30,330 nucleotides of DNA from CAYYMD01 sp964472875. GTDB taxonomy: Bacteria; Planctomycetota; Phycisphaerae; SM23-33. The position numbers were made by a program, and so were the translations under genes. This document shows positions 15,213 to 23,999 of the stretch, piece by piece. The DNA lies in assembly GCA_964472875.1 (NCBI GenBank), contig CAYYMD010000035.1, positions 1 to 30,330 on the forward strand, given 5' to 3'. The notes beneath the pieces were generated by a model. The model was not told the DNA's origin, did not search any database, and saw nothing but the letters and a program-made list of their open reading frames with translations. Numbering within the stretch: the first letter of the stretch is position 1; each line of letters opens with the position of its first letter.

Positions 15213-18200
15213 ATGAACGGAAAAAATCTGCATCTGAAATTCGGATTTGTGGCGATACTCGTGGCCGCGTGCCTGTGGTCCCTTAAGTGGACCGGTCTGC
15301 GGCAGGGACTGGACCTGCGCGGCGGATACAGTCTTACGTTTGAAATCCGCCCGCCGGAGGGTGAAGCAGCGTCGGCTGACCTGGCCCAGAAGATGATACC
15401 GAAACTCAAGGAGCGTATAGACCCGCACGGTCTGCGCAAACTCGAGTTCCGCCCGCTGGGCAAAAAGAACTGGATTGAAATACGCATACCCGCCCCCGAC
15501 GAAGAGGGCCGGCAGGCGCGCAACGAATACCTGCGGGCAATGGAGAACATCGAGGCCAACAACATCCAGATAAGCGAACTGCGACGCCTGGAAAATGCGG
15601 AACCGGAACAAAGGCAGGAAATCATCGACGAACTGTCCGGCGGCGACGAAAAACTCGAAAAACTCCTCTCTGAACTTGCCGCCGCCTACGACAAGATGAC
15701 CCGCACCGGCTCGCAGGATGATATCGCCGCGTGGGAAGCCAAGCGGGAGGAAGTCCTCAACGAGAATATCAATCTGGACCGGCTCCAGGACATACTGGAT
15801 TTGTACGTTTCGCCGCGCGAAGCGGAGGCGCTCAAGGAGACAAAGACCGGCAGGGAAGAGATTGAAACCCGCAGGCGCCTTTACAAAAAGAAACTCGCCG
15901 CCCTGAAGCAGGAGCATGCATCACGGGCGGAGGAAATCGAGCGCATAGCCGAGATACACAGCCACTGGGCCGATATCCGCCAATACCTCGACGACCCGGC
16001 TGACCTGAAACGCCTCATCGCAAGGGTGGGCATACTGGAGTTCCGCATAGCCCCCTACTCGCCGCTGACCGAAAGCCAGTTCACCATATCCCGAGACCAG
16101 CTCGAACGTTACCGGAAACTGCTGCACGAAAAAGGCCCCGACGCGCTCCGCAAGCGCGACGAGCCATTTCTGTGGTTCCCCATTCATGAAACGCCCGGCC
16201 TGCCCAGCGAGGGATTCAGCGGCCTGATTACCGACCGGTACGCCGGGAAACGATACCTTCTGCTGTACAACCAGCCGGGCAACATAATGCTCCGCAAAGA
16301 GGGGGGCGCCGACTGGGAACTCACCAGCGCCAAGCGCGGCCACGATTCCATGGGGCGTCTTTGTGTCGACTTCCAGCTCGACGAGTCCGGGGCGAGGCGC
16401 ATGGCAAACCTCACCCGGGCACACCAGACCCACTGCATGGCGATTCTTCTGGACAACGAAGTTTACTCCGCGCCGCGCATCGAAGAAGACGCTGTAATTT
16501 CCAGTCGGGGACAAATTACCGGCATGAGCCCCGACGAGGTGGATAACCTTATTCGCATATTGAACTCCGGCTCGCTGCCGGCCAGGATAAATCCCGATCC
16601 CGTATCGGAAAGCACATTCGGCCCGGCCATCGGAGAGGAAAACCGCAAGCACGGCATCCAAGCCGCGGTTGGCGGGCTATTGGCGGTGGCGGCGTTTATG
16701 ATGCTTTACTACCTGCTGTCCGGCTCCATCGCCGACGTGGCCCTGCTGCTGAACATCATCCTGGTGCTGGGCACCATGAGCATGATGCAGGCGGTGTTCA
16801 CCCTGCCGGGCATCGCCGGTCTTATCCTCACTATCGGCATTGCGGTTGACGCCAACGTGCTGATATTCGAGCGGCTGCGCGAGGAGCAGGAAAAAGGCAC
16901 CTCCGTTGCAATGGCGATCAAAAACGCCTACCAGCGGGCTTTCTCCGCCATCTTCGACGCCAACGTCACCACGCTGATGACGTGTATGATACTGGTGTGG
17001 GTGGGAACCGAAGAGGTCCGCGGTTTCGGCATAACCCTGGGACTGGGCGTAGTGTTCAGCATGTTCACGGCACTGGTGGTCACCCGATGGGTGTTCCAGT
17101 TGCTGCTGAAGTATCGCATCATCAAAAAGCCGGTGTTTATGCTGAGGATTCTGCGCGTGCCGCACATTAACTGGATAGGCAAGCGGCACATCTTCTGGGT
17201 CATCTCGGCGGCGCTGCTGGTTCTTGGTGTCGGATCGCTGCTGAAGCAGGGATCCAACGTGCTGGGCATCGAATTTTCCGCCGGCACACGCGCCGTGATA
17301 AACTTCAGGGACGACGCGCTGCTGGATGGCAAACTGCCGAACGACGGGCTGGTTCGCAGCAAACTGGCCGCACAGGCCGAAAAACTCGGCTACGAGAAAC
17401 TAAAAAGCACCGCGCAGGTTGAAAGGCGCATAGACCCCGAATCTACGAATAATTTTCTCAACAAATACGACGCCAACGCCGACGGCAAAATAACCAAACT
17501 CGAATGGCGTCAACTGCAGATGAACGAAGAATTTTTCCCGCTGGTGGACGTCAACAACGACGGGACGCTTACGCGCGATGAACTCCGCAGCAAACTGCCC
17601 TCAACGGAGTATCAGCTGACCACCACCGAAACGGAGCTGAAGAAAATCCGCGGGACAATCAGGGAGGCGTTCGGGCCGGCACTGCAAAAACAAACCCGGC
17701 TTCGGTTCGATTTCGCCAAAGGCCGAAAGGTGCCCAAACTGGGCATAAGAACGTCGGGCAGCGCTGCCACGCGTATTACGCCGGCCCTGGCCGACATGGC
17801 GAACGCCGCTTACAAGAAAGTTCTGAGAGACTACGAAGACGGGGCTCTGTTTGTCATACGCGATGTTACACCGTCCATAAAACAAACCGAACTGATGAGC
17901 CGCATAGAAAAGTTGCGTCTTTCGGCCGGCTTCGCCGCGCGGTCGGCTTACACGCCCGAGGTAATCGGCCTCGAATCCGCCGGCAAGGGCGAGTACTCAT
18001 CGTTCGCAGTTCTCTTCAAGTCCGGGCAGGAATCGCAGTCCGCGGCCGCATGGGATAACTTCGCCGAAGGACAGGAAGAACTCCTGACCGAGGCCCTCCA
18101 CCGCGAGGCGACTATCGTAGAGGACAATTTCGACCCGGCCATCGCCGGCAGAGCGGCCGGGTTGGCGATAGTGGCTATCATTCTGTCATGGCTTGCCATA

Positions 18201-18713
18201 GTGGGCTACCTGTGGTTCAGGTTCGGCTCCGTGCGTTGGGGTCTTGCGGCGGTCATTTGCCTGATACACGACGTGCTCATCGCCGTTGGGCTGGTGGCGG
18301 CTTCCGCATGGGTAAGCAACACATTTGTCGGCGAGGCGCTTTTGATAAATTCGTTCAAAATAAACCTCGCGATGGTGGCGGCCTTCCTTACGGTCGTGGG
18401 TTACTCGGTCAACGACACTATCGTCGTATTCGACCGCATCCGCGAGAACCGCGGAAAACTGACGGCAGTGTCACCGAGCATAATTAACTCCTCCATTAAC
18501 CAGACGCTGCCCAGAACGATTCTGACGTCCTTTACAACGTTCCTTGTGGTGTTCATCATGTACGTCTGGGGCGGTCCGGGAATACACGCCTTTAACTACG
18601 CCCTGCTTGTGGGCATCATATTCGGCACGTATTCCTCCATCGCCATCGCCAGCCCGCTGCTTATGGGCTTCAAGCGGGCCGTAGCCGGTAAAGTTTTAAC
18701 GCCGGAAAAATAA
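15213..18713 (+). CDS. secDF: Fused protein translocase subunit SecDF with EF-hand pair
   Basis: Membrane RND-type partner of SecYEG that uses the proton motive force to pull exported proteins across. The SecD half has GLDLRGGYSLTFEI after the first membrane helix, a P1 domain and membrane helices to about residue 635. The SecF half starts near IGKRHIFWVISAALLV (about residue 650) and ends with helices to 1150. Two additions stand out: a charged helical insert at about residues 105-268 in P1, and two canonical EF-hand loops in the SecF periplasmic domain, DANADGKITKLE (753-764) and DVNNDGTLTRDE (779-790). At 1166 aa it is much longer than the ~740-aa Bacillus SecDF. No Shine-Dalgarno is seen at the ATG. 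Confidence 0.96.
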   Translation: MNGKNLHLKFGFVAILVAACLWSLKWTGLRQGLDLRGGYSLTFEIRPPEGEAASADLAQKMIPKLKERIDPHGLRKLEFRPLGKKNWIEIRIPAPDEEGRQARNEYLRAMENIEANNIQISELRRLENAEPEQRQEIIDELSGGDEKLEKLLSELAAAYDKMTRTGSQDDIAAWEAKREEVLNENINLDRLQDILDLYVSPREAEALKETKTGREEIETRRRLYKKKLAALKQEHASRAEEIERIAEIHSHWADIRQYLDDPADLKRLIARVGILEFRIAPYSPLTESQFTISRDQLERYRKLLHEKGPDALRKRDEPFLWFPIHETPGLPSEGFSGLITDRYAGKRYLLLYNQPGNIMLRKEGGADWELTSAKRGHDSMGRLCVDFQLDESGARRMANLTRAHQTHCMAILLDNEVYSAPRIEEDAVISSRGQITGMSPDEVDNLIRILNSGSLPARINPDPVSESTFGPAIGEENRKHGIQAAVGGLLAVAAFMMLYYLLSGSIADVALLLNIILVLGTMSMMQAVFTLPGIAGLILTIGIAVDANVLIFERLREEQEKGTSVAMAIKNAYQRAFSAIFDANVTTLMTCMILVWVGTEEVRGFGITLGLGVVFSMFTALVVTRWVFQLLLKYRIIKKPVFMLRILRVPHINWIGKRHIFWVISAALLVLGVGSLLKQGSNVLGIEFSAGTRAVINFRDDALLDGKLPNDGLVRSKLAAQAEKLGYEKLKSTAQVERRIDPESTNNFLNKYDANADGKITKLEWRQLQMNEEFFPLVDVNNDGTLTRDELRSKLPSTEYQLTTTETELKKIRGTIREAFGPALQKQTRLRFDFAKGRKVPKLGIRTSGSAATRITPALADMANAAYKKVLRDYEDGALFVIRDVTPSIKQTELMSRIEKLRLSAGFAARSAYTPEVIGLESAGKGEYSSFAVLFKSGQESQSAAAWDNFAEGQEELLTEALHREATIVEDNFDPAIAGRAAGLAIVAIILSWLAIVGYLWFRFGSVRWGLAAVICLIHDVLIAVGLVAASAWVSNTFVGEALLINSFKINLAMVAAFLTVVGYSVNDTIVVFDRIRENRGKLTAVSPSIINSSINQTLPRTILTSFTTFLVVFIMYVWGGPGIHAFNYALLVGIIFGTYSSIAIASPLLMGFKRAVAGKVLTPEK

Positions 18714-18786
18714 ATGCCGCCCGCCATACCGGTGGCCGCCGCCGCGGTTAACCCCGGGCATCAGAGAGCTTCCGGTTTCCGAGCGC

Positions 18787-20469
18787 ATGAGACGATTCGA
18801 AGCAAAACATCATCGCCGTGTTGCGGTCCATGAAACAGCGCTTCCGGCCGTTTTAATATGGCTCTGTGCGTTGTTGCCGTCTTGTTCGCAAAACCCGTTA
18901 ACGGGTAAGGACAAGGGTAATGTACACATTCCTCCCCTGGCGGTACTTCAGAACCGGCAATACCCGGAGACCACGACGGGCGTATTCGTATCACTGGCCG
19001 ACTTCGAAGACAAGCCCGCCCCAATCGACTTCGACAAGCAGGCAAACGACGGCAACCGGATGAGAGGATTCAAACAGGTCGAACACTTCTCCATAGCGCC
19101 CGTCGACGGGAAAAAGGACGAGGAACACAACCGCTACGCCAATCTCGAATTCGCCGTCAACATAACCCGCACCGGTGCAGGAGCGATGGAAGTGACTCTG
19201 CCGGCCGGCGCGGAACTGGTCTTCGACATACCCGACATTCACGATTTCACCTCTTATACTTTGCTTAGCGTCGCAATTTACAGCCAAAGCATACGCGACG
19301 ACCTGCGGCTTACGCTCACATCCCCCGCCGGAAAGTGGCGTTCTCCCAGAACCCTGCTCATGCCGGGATGGAATACCGCGCAAATCGACATCCGCCGCCT
19401 GGCGTCGCAGGGCAATTTCGACGCTACGGATGTGCGATCCATGCGACTGGGCTTCGGCGAAGCCGCCGGGCCGGTGACGTTTTATCTCGACGACATACTG
19501 TTGATAGACAACCGCCGCGATATTCCCAACACCCCCGATGGCATGACGCTCCGCAAACAAGGACTTGACTATACTCTTACCTTTGCGAATTGCGATGACG
19601 AAATCAATATAAGCCGCCTGAACGACGGTCTATGGCGCCTCGGAAAGCACCAGGAAAACATTCAATTTCATGAAAGCAGGAATACGAGTAACCAGGATGA
19701 ACTCCTGCTGCAACAGTCAGGCGGACTCGAATTTATGGGGCTCAGGAGAATCGGCAAACTGAAAATACTGGAGGCCAACGATATCCGCCTGCGAATCGCC
19801 AATACATGGTATTTCCCCTCGCGCTCCGGCGAGTGGGCCTCGATGGCGGTCAGACGCATCCGCCGGGAGTATACATTTTATTCTGACGGCCGGTGGGTTA
19901 CACACTGTGAACTGAACAACGCCGGAGGCCGCAGGATAGGCGGCATAACCATCAGGCCGGCCCTGAAAGCATCCTGGGCGCCAACCAGTTTGCCCGACGG
20001 CAAGCAAGACGAGCAAAGACATACCCGGCGGGGAAATTCCCTGTCAATCCGCGGCCGCACGGGACCCATTTGGCGATGGAATTATATGACTATGCTCTGT
20101 AATGAGAGCCCAACACACGGCCGCAATTATACAAACCCCGGACGAATAGACGTAAGTATCGCCCGCAGAGACCGATACGCCGCAGGCGACCTCGACAAAA
20201 ACCGCTTCGACGAGTCACAGGGATGCTATTACCTTCACGCCGATCAAACCGGACGATGCCGGTTCACAATCATCCCTCCCGACGGCGGGCTCAATAACCC
20301 GGTATTCCGCATAGACGGAAACTTTTCCGGCCGTTTAAGGGTAAACAGCGCCGGGACGGCGCTTCGCGACATTGTCCGCCTCGAAGACGGGTCCGCATTA
20401 TTCACTATCGGCGGAAAAATAGACTCACCCCGGCCGGTAGAAGTTTACACATCGACAAAGAAAAGATAA
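18787..20469 (+). CDS. Large lipoprotein of unknown function
   Basis: A 560-aa exported protein with a basic N-terminus, a hydrophobic segment and the lipobox ALLPSC, giving a lipidated Cys33. I do not recognise the family. A beta-rich region at about 60-235 (GAELVFDIPD, GWNTAQIDIRRLASQG, FYLDDILLID) looks like a carbohydrate-binding jelly-roll, and the C-terminal half has DUF-like beta segments with RRIRREYTFYSDGRW. No catalytic motif is recognised. It begins 73 nt after secDF on the same strand and could be co-transcribed. A polysaccharide-linked outer surface role is only suggested. Confidence 0.8.
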   Translation: MRRFEAKHHRRVAVHETALPAVLIWLCALLPSCSQNPLTGKDKGNVHIPPLAVLQNRQYPETTTGVFVSLADFEDKPAPIDFDKQANDGNRMRGFKQVEHFSIAPVDGKKDEEHNRYANLEFAVNITRTGAGAMEVTLPAGAELVFDIPDIHDFTSYTLLSVAIYSQSIRDDLRLTLTSPAGKWRSPRTLLMPGWNTAQIDIRRLASQGNFDATDVRSMRLGFGEAAGPVTFYLDDILLIDNRRDIPNTPDGMTLRKQGLDYTLTFANCDDEINISRLNDGLWRLGKHQENIQFHESRNTSNQDELLLQQSGGLEFMGLRRIGKLKILEANDIRLRIANTWYFPSRSGEWASMAVRRIRREYTFYSDGRWVTHCELNNAGGRRIGGITIRPALKASWAPTSLPDGKQDEQRHTRRGNSLSIRGRTGPIWRWNYMTMLCNESPTHGRNYTNPGRIDVSIARRDRYAAGDLDKNRFDESQGCYYLHADQTGRCRFTIIPPDGGLNNPVFRIDGNFSGRLRVNSAGTALRDIVRLEDGSALFTIGGKIDSPRPVEVYTSTKKR

Positions 20470-20475
20470 ATTTAC

Positions 20476-20504
20476 TTTTCAAAGCTCCCGTGCAATGGTA
20501 AAAT
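20476..20504 (+). promoter_or_regulatory. Promoter for rpmE
   Basis: TTTTCA (20476-20481) and TAAAAT (20499-20504) are 17 nt apart, with TGG before the -10 giving an extended -10. The start codon of rpmE is 42 nt further on. Confidence 0.45.
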
Positions 20505-20546
20505 GCCTTTTTCTCCACAAACCTACAATCAATACGGAACCATACC

Positions 20547-20783
20547 ATGAAGAAAGACATACATCCCGAATATAAAGAAATTAACGTAACCTGCGCGTGC
20601 GGAAATACTTTCCAGACGCGTTCCACCGCGGGCGGGGATATACGCGTTGATATCTGCTCGAACTGCCACCCGTTCTACACCGGCAAGCAGAAATACGTGG
20701 ACACCGCCGGACGAGTGGAAAAGTTCCAGCGGAAATACGGAAGCGATTACTTCCGCAAAGGCGCCGAGAAGGCCAAGAAGTAA
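20547..20783 (+). CDS. rpmE: Large-subunit ribosomal protein bL31
   Basis: A 78-aa ribosomal protein of the zinc-containing type. The four ligand cysteines are C16 and C18 in VTCACGNTF, and C37 and C40 in CSNCHPFYTGK. Bacteria with this form can replace it by a Cys-free paralogue when zinc is scarce; none is seen here. The rpmE-prfA order is common, and prfA follows 163 nt downstream. Confidence 0.97.
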   Translation: MKKDIHPEYKEINVTCACGNTFQTRSTAGGDIRVDICSNCHPFYTGKQKYVDTAGRVEKFQRKYGSDYFRKGAEKAKK

Positions 20784-20805
20784 TCCTCGCCCGATGCGAT
20801 ACAGA

Positions 20806-20831
20806 CCCGTTTTTCCGCGACAAAAAGCGGG
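20806..20831 (+). terminator. Hairpin between rpmE and prfA
   Basis: CCCGTTTTT (20806-20814) pairs with AAAAAGCGGG (20822-20831) apart from one bulged C, with a 7-nt loop. No T-run follows, so it would be a weak terminator or attenuator separating high rpmE expression from prfA. Confidence 0.3.
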
Positions 20832-20945
20832 ATTGCACGGCTGTATGCTTAACGCCGCGCAGGCGGGAGTTACAGGAGCCAGAGAAATAATTCGCCCAAT
20901 GCGTTGGTAACGTTTCTTCTCCTGCACAATATTGCAACTTAAGAC

Positions 20946-22052
20946 ATGTCCGAACAAGACCCGATTATCAGCAGACTCGAAGACCTGGACAAGCGCTTCG
21001 ACGAAATCGCCGAGCGCATGCGCGACCCGTCCGTTGCCTCCGATGTTAACCAGTTCACAGAGTTATCGCGCGAATACGCCCGACTGGAGAAAATAGTCGC
21101 GCCGTTCAGAGATTATAAATCCGCCCTGGCAGAACGCGAAGGCGCCGAGGCAATCGCCGACGACCCCTCCACGGATGAAGAACTCAGGAACCTCGCCAAA
21201 GCGGAAATAGAAGAACTTACCGAGCGCAGCGAGAAAATCCTAGAGGAAATAAAATCGCGCCTGGTCATGAGCGAAGACGAAGACATCAACTCCATAATGC
21301 TCGAAATTCGCGCCGGCACGGGCGGCGAGGAGGCCGCTCTGTTCGCCGCGGATATTCTGAACATGTACCGTCGCTACGCGGAGACCCGCGGCTGGCGGAT
21401 GGAGATTCTCTCGGCCAGCGGCACCGACGTGGGCGGATTTCGCGAGGTAATCGCTAACATCCGCGGGCAGGACGTCTGGAGCCGGATGGGCTACGAGGGC
21501 GGCGGGCATCGCGTCCAGCGGGTGCCGCAGACGGAATCTCAGGGACGGATACATACCTCGGCCGTGACCGTAGCGGTCCTGCCGGAGCCCAAGGACCTCC
21601 AGGTGGAGGTAGACTGGGACAACGATGTCGACGAACAGACCCGCCACGCATCCGGCCCGGGCGGGCAGAACGTAAACAAGGTGGAATCCGCCATTCGGCT
21701 GGAGCACCTGCCCACCGGCATCACCGTATCGATGAGCGATGAGAAGTCGCAGCACAAGAATCGCACCAAGGCCCGGCGGATTCTCGCCGCACGTGTGGCC
21801 GAACACTATCGCCTTCAGCAGCAGGCGGAGGAGGCCGCCGCGCGAAAAGCGATGATTGGCTCCGGCGACCGCTCGCAGCGCGTGCGGACCTACAATTTCC
21901 CGCAGAATCGCTGCACCGACCACCGCTTAAAAGACGCCGAAGGCGCGAAGAATTTCAATCTGCAGGATATTTTATCCGGGAACATGGATCCTCTCATAGA
22001 TGCCCTCATAGCCCAGGACCGCTCGCAGCGCCTGGCCAGCATCGAAATATGA
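20946..22052 (+). CDS. prfA: Peptide chain release factor 1
   Basis: Releases the finished protein at UAA and UAG stops on the ribosome. The 368-aa length fits RF1. The catalytic GGQ is at residues 239-241 in ASGPGGQNVNKVES, and the family segment GRIHTSAVTVAVLPE precedes it. The stop-reading tripeptide, PxT in RF1 and SPF in RF2, is seen as P-Q-T in RVPQTESQ, so it is RF1. HKNRTKARRIL follows the catalytic region as in the family. No clear Shine-Dalgarno lies before the ATG. prmC, which methylates the GGQ glutamine and usually follows, is not next to it. Confidence 0.96.
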   Translation: MSEQDPIISRLEDLDKRFDEIAERMRDPSVASDVNQFTELSREYARLEKIVAPFRDYKSALAEREGAEAIADDPSTDEELRNLAKAEIEELTERSEKILEEIKSRLVMSEDEDINSIMLEIRAGTGGEEAALFAADILNMYRRYAETRGWRMEILSASGTDVGGFREVIANIRGQDVWSRMGYEGGGHRVQRVPQTESQGRIHTSAVTVAVLPEPKDLQVEVDWDNDVDEQTRHASGPGGQNVNKVESAIRLEHLPTGITVSMSDEKSQHKNRTKARRILAARVAEHYRLQQQAEEAAARKAMIGSGDRSQRVRTYNFPQNRCTDHRLKDAEGAKNFNLQDILSGNMDPLIDALIAQDRSQRLASIEI

Positions 22053-22122
22053 GGTAACCGAGTCTCGCTGCACACGCGCCACTATAGAAGGTTTATCTCA
22101 CATATGCGGCGTCGCCACCGTG

Positions 22123-23016
22123 TTACCGCAGGTCGATATCCAGTTCGCCGTCATAGCGTTTAATCACGGGAATAAAATCGTTGTTGATATAATCAACCAG
22201 GGCGTTCTTCACATCCGGCCAGGTGTCCAATTCATCAACCGCCTCTTGCAGCAGTCGGCGTATGTGCCTCCGGCAATCATCCCGCCCCGTCGAGGCCAGT
22301 TGCGGAAGCGTGCGTTTGCCTCGCGCCTGGTCGCTGCCGGTGGTCTTTCCGGCCGAATGTTCGCTGCCGGCGACGTCCAGCAGATCGTCGGCGACCTGGT
22401 AAGCGGCGCCTATTTTGTATCCGGCCGTCTCGAGTGCGTTAGCGGCGTCGCTGTCGGGGACGCTGCTTATGCATGCGGCGAAAGCAAACAACGGGCCGGT
22501 TTTCCCCCTGGCGATTCTCAAAGCTGTCGATTCGTCAACATCATCCCCGCGAAGCATCAGTTCCTGCTCTGTTTCGGCGGCAATAACTTCCCTGACCTTG
22601 CGGACAAAGTCGCAGGCAAACCGCCCGTCCGCCGCCCGCAAAACGAGATTCATCGCCTCGGCCAGCAGCAGGTCCCCTATAAGCACAGCCGCCGACGTGC
22701 CTGTGCGCCTCCACAGAGTCTTTGCAAATCTGCGCACGGCCGCATTGTCAATTACGTCGTCGTGGCAGAGACTTGCGGTATGAACCAGCTCCACCGATGC
22801 GCATAAGTCCATAAAATCAGTCTCAGCCGGTTCGCCTGCACCCTCACAGCGAAGTCGCACGGCCAGGCGGCTACGAAGCATCTTGCCGGGCAAAAGCTGC
22901 GCAACGCTGACGTTGTCGCCAAATAATTCTTCCAGCCACCCTACCGCCTCCGCTGCACGATGGCGTATCTGACGTAGCAACTCTGTTTCTGTTTTGGATT
23001 TTATGGCTTCACTCAC
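22123..23016 (-). CDS. Polyprenyl diphosphate synthase (trans-type)
   Basis: Cytosolic enzyme that extends allylic diphosphates with isopentenyl diphosphate to build quinone or carotenoid side chains. The 297-aa protein has both Asp-rich Mg2+ motifs: DDVID (86-90, in HTASLCHDDVID) and DDLLD (210-214, in YQVADDLLDVAG), plus GKMLRSRL and GKTGPLF. It starts at GTG 23016, and the promoter at 23056-23084 leaves a leader of about 30 nt. It converges with prfA and is followed upstream on the same strand by ispE, so two isoprenoid genes are neighbours. Product chain length cannot be read from the sequence. Confidence 0.93.
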   Translation of the reverse strand: MSEAIKSKTETELLRQIRHRAAEAVGWLEELFGDNVSVAQLLPGKMLRSRLAVRLRCEGAGEPAETDFMDLCASVELVHTASLCHDDVIDNAAVRRFAKTLWRRTGTSAAVLIGDLLLAEAMNLVLRAADGRFACDFVRKVREVIAAETEQELMLRGDDVDESTALRIARGKTGPLFAFAACISSVPDSDAANALETAGYKIGAAYQVADDLLDVAGSEHSAGKTTGSDQARGKRTLPQLASTGRDDCRRHIRRLLQEAVDELDTWPDVKNALVDYINNDFIPVIKRYDGELDIDLR

Positions 23017-23055
23017 GGTGTATACTCTGAAATTTTAGTGGCATGTTGCTAAACC

Positions 23056-23084
23056 ATAATACTCATCTTTTATCTTAGTATCAA
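23056..23084 (-). promoter_or_regulatory. Strong sigma70-type promoter for the polyprenyl synthase gene
   Basis: On the minus strand, TTGATA (23079-23084) and TATTAT (23056-23061) are separated by exactly 17 nt. Each box matches the consensus at five of six positions. It lies in the 101-nt gap after ispE and gives this gene its own transcript. Confidence 0.65.
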
Positions 23085-23117
23085 ATATCCCGCCTCCGCT
23101 GCATTGCCTCCGATTCG

Positions 23118-23999
23118 CTACTTTGAATGCACTATAGTACACCTCCGGCCAATCTCCGGCGGCGCCGACGCGGCCACGCGCTCCGCCTCGGCCCGGTCAT
23201 CGCACAGGACAAACAGGCCGCTGCCGCTTCCCGTCTGGCATACCGGCATCTCGAGTGCGGCCGATAGCTTTTGTCTCGCTTTTTTTAACTGCGGGTAAAT
23301 GCACTCGGCCGGCGCCTGAAGGTCGTTTACGAGTTGTCCCCGCCACTGCGAAGGCGGCCGGCGAAATAGCTCCACATCGTATTTGCGCTTGCGGCCGGGT
23401 TTGCCAATGGAATCGAAAGCATTGTAAACATCTTTGGTGACGCATCGCAACTGCGGCAGGTACACCACCGCCGCAAAAGGATGAACCTCAACTTCTTCGA
23501 TGATTCCCCCCCGCCCGGTCATTCTCGCGGCCGCAGGCCCGAGGAAAAACGGCACATCCGCCCCAAGCCCGGCGCCGATTTCGCACAAATTACTGGCCGG
23601 CAGATTCAGATTCCATACATCATTAAGCCATTTAAGAACGGCCGCGGCGTCCGAGGAACCGCCGCCAAGCCCGCTTCCGGGCGGCATTTGCTTGTAAAGT
23701 GTAATGTCCGCGCCCGCGGCGCCTGCCTTCTCTTTGATGGCGTGCGCGGCCAGAAGCGCCAGATTGTCTTTATCCTGTCCGCAGTCCATGCCGCGCGATG
23801 AAAAATTTAAACTCTCATCTTTGCGCAAACGTATTTCCACAACGTCGCAGATACTGACTTTTGCGGCGATGGAGTCGATGGGGTGATATCCGTCGGATGC
23901 GGGCGGCCCGACAAAGAGGTCGAGGTTCAGCTTGGCAGGCGCCTCTACGCGTAAATTCCTCCGCCCCTCTTGCCGGTGATGTGATTGCCTGCGGTTCAC
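23118..23999 (-). CDS. ispE: 4-diphosphocytidyl-2-C-methyl-D-erythritol kinase
   Basis: GHMP-family kinase of the MEP pathway that phosphorylates CDP-ME on its 2-hydroxyl using ATP. The 293-aa length fits. N-terminal APAKLNLDLFV, the ATP loop PPGSGLGGGSSDAAAVL, GLGADVPFFL and the C-terminal QTGSGSGLFVL are all family features. The GTG start at 23999 overlaps the preceding DUF6807 gene in a GTGA arrangement, so translation is coupled to it. This means isoprenoid precursor synthesis would follow expression of an exported protein, an unusual pairing. Confidence 0.95.
   Translation of the reverse strand: MNRRQSHHRQEGRRNLRVEAPAKLNLDLFVGPPASDGYHPIDSIAAKVSICDVVEIRLRKDESLNFSSRGMDCGQDKDNLALLAAHAIKEKAGAAGADITLYKQMPPGSGLGGGSSDAAAVLKWLNDVWNLNLPASNLCEIGAGLGADVPFFLGPAAARMTGRGGIIEEVEVHPFAAVVYLPQLRCVTKDVYNAFDSIGKPGRKRKYDVELFRRPPSQWRGQLVNDLQAPAECIYPQLKKARQKLSAALEMPVCQTGSGSGLFVLCDDRAEAERVAASAPPEIGRRCTIVHSK

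Noticed and set aside
20529..20957. 142-aa minus-strand frame over rpmE
   Set aside because: It is antisense to rpmE, which has all four zinc cysteines.
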